From an uncultured Collinsella sp. (lineage in GTDB: Bacteria > Actinomycetota > Coriobacteriia > Coriobacteriales > Coriobacteriaceae), in the NCBI GenBank assembly GCA_900757265.1, contig CAAENW010000069.1:1-6873 (forward strand): a stretch of DNA of 6,873 nucleotides, given 5' to 3'. This document shows, piece by piece, positions 6,213-6,873 of the stretch. The number at the start of each line of letters is the position of its first letter. Position 1 is the stretch's first letter. The translations under genes and the position numbers were made by a program. The notes under the pieces were generated by a model. That model made no database searches and was not told the DNA's origin. It saw only the letters and a program-made list of their open reading frames with translations.

Positions 6213-6440
6213 TTACCGCAGCGTAAAGTAGGTACCGGTCTCATCGAACCGAGGCTTTGCGCCCTTTTTCTCAAAGAACTCGACGATGACGGCATGGGCC
6301 TCATCGAGCCTTTCCTTCTCGGCCTCGAGCCAAAGCGACTGCGCCCCGCAGGCATCGGTCAGGTGCACGCGGCACGGCACGCCCGCGCGGAGGAGCTCGG
6401 CGTTGCAGTCGGCAACTTCGAACGGCGTCACGACTTTCAT
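6213..6440 (-). CDS. 75-residue uncharacterised protein between hisI and hisE
   Basis: This small soluble protein has no membrane segment or signal peptide and an alternating alpha/beta-like pattern. The N-terminal half ([20 protein letters not shown]) suggests a strand and helix. A central [14 protein letters not shown] stretch (26-39) holds the distinctive DAC (29-31). A predicted helix (about 43-58) leads to a C-terminal [11 protein letters not shown] hairpin. Cysteines are at 12, 23 and 31. From memory it resembles the small family that NCBI calls RDAC family proteins in Coriobacteriia, with T in place of R here; this could not be checked. The ATG overlaps the hisI stop (ATGA) and GGGGGAG precedes it, so expression is coupled to HisI. 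Codon use matches its neighbours and it is very probably a real gene. Function is unknown, and position suggests a role linked to histidine synthesis. Confidence 0.8.
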   Translation of the reverse strand: MKVVTPFEVADCNAELLRAGVPCRVHLTDACGAQSLWLEAEKERLDEAHAVIVEFFEKKGAKPRFDETGTYFTLR

Positions 6441-6778
6441 CGCACTCCCCCTTCCACGCGCTTAAAGAAGCAGGTACGGTTGCCGGTATGGCAGGCCGGA
6501 CCTGGCGAGTCGACCTTGACCAACAGTGTATCGCTATCGCAGTCGGCCCAGAGCTCCTTGACCGCTTGCATGTTGCCGCTCGTCGCGCCCTTGTTCCAGA
6601 GCTCCTGGCGGCTGCGGCTCCAAAACCACGTGGTCTCGGTCTTGAGCGTCAGCCCCACCGATTCCTCGTTCATCCAAGCAACCATAAGCACCTCGCCGGT
6701 GTCATACTGCTGAACCACGCAAGGAATCAGCCCGTGGGCATCGTACGTAAGCCTTGAAGGATCGGTTATCTCTTCCAT
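6437..6778 (-). CDS. hisI: Phosphoribosyl-AMP cyclohydrolase
   Basis: This 113-residue cytoplasmic enzyme opens the adenine ring of phosphoribosyl-AMP, the third step of histidine synthesis. Conserved features are [22 protein letters not shown] (16-37), [17 protein letters not shown] (53-69), the metal-binding DCDSD (79-83) with C80, and the zinc residues C96 and C103 in [11 protein letters not shown]. The ATG at 6778 is preferred because GGGGAG lies 4 bases ahead of it. The frame can be extended to a TTG at 6790, adding four residues that belong to the ribosome-site region. It is the first gene of the cluster within the window, followed by an ATGA overlap with the 75-residue gene. Confidence 0.94.
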   Translation of the reverse strand: MEEITDPSRLTYDAHGLIPCVVQQYDTGEVLMVAWMNEESVGLTLKTETTWFWSRSRQELWNKGATSGNMQAVKELWADCDSDTLLVKVDSPGPACHTGNRTCFFKRVEGGVR

Positions 6779-6790
6779 TTCTCTCCCCAA

Positions 6791-6873
6791 TTAAAATCCC
6801 GCATGTCGGCGAGGGTTGCCCAGGTACCGCAGGTTGCCGCGAAAGAGGAGCGACGCGTACTTTGGTACGCGAG
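6791..6873 (-). other. Open frame fragment ending just before hisI, with a 7-bp hairpin
   Basis: A minus-strand frame is open from the right edge for 26 codons, contains LLFRGNLRYLGNPRRHAGF, and ends in TAA at 6793-6791, 12 bases before the hisI ATG. It does not look like the C-terminus of HisF, the usual upstream neighbour. CGCGTAC (6854-6860) and GTACGCG (6865-6871) form a perfect 7-bp stem with a TTTG loop. It may be the 3' end of an upstream gene or part of a dispersed intergenic repeat that happens to be open. The window is too short to decide. Confidence 0.35.

Noticed and set aside
6123..6713. Plus-strand 196-codon open frame across the his genes
   Set aside because: It is antisense to three well-supported minus-strand genes and has no recognisable protein features.

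Overview
The window is GC-rich, densely coded bacterial DNA. Codon use, gene families and layout suggest a gut Actinomycetota of the Coriobacteriia, most like Collinsella. This assignment is recognition from memory and was not tested by a search. No RNA genes, CRISPR array, prophage or complete insertion sequence is visible.

Left part (1-716): the 5' end of a minus-strand gene for the C-terminal half of LarC, the nickel insertase of lactate racemase maturation, runs off the left edge. A 384-base non-coding spacer follows. It holds an 18-bp inverted repeat and a separate 20-bp palindromic operator-like site. The spacer separates larC from a plus-strand operon.

Centre (717-4701): two ABC exporter halves, each a membrane domain followed by an ATPase domain, resemble CydD and then CydC. 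They look like one fused CydD-CydC polypeptide of about 1188 residues that is split here by a one-base frameshift near 2378-2396. The stop of the second half overlaps the start of a cysteine-rich YgbA-type protein (nitrous oxide-stimulated promoter family) in a TAATG junction. CydDC supports cytochrome bd assembly and redox or NO tolerance in other bacteria, and ygbA is an NO-response gene in E. coli. A shared role in respiration under nitrosative stress is therefore a reasonable inference. No cydAB genes lie in the window.

Right part (4702-6873): a PHP-family histidinol-phosphatase gene (plus strand) converges on a minus-strand operon of hisI, a 75-residue uncharacterised protein and hisE. 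HisI and HisE catalyse adjacent early steps of histidine synthesis and are often fused in other bacteria; here a small protein sits between them with coupled translation. The 147-base convergent gap holds a 24-bp hairpin and a palindromic repeat pair that look like intergenic repeat elements. At the right edge a short minus-strand open frame ends just before hisI and may be the tail of the upstream gene or a repeat.

Most of the window is ordinary metabolism. The best leads are the frameshifted CydDC fusion coupled to YgbA, the stand-alone LarC2, the small protein between hisI and hisE, and the unexplained dyads.
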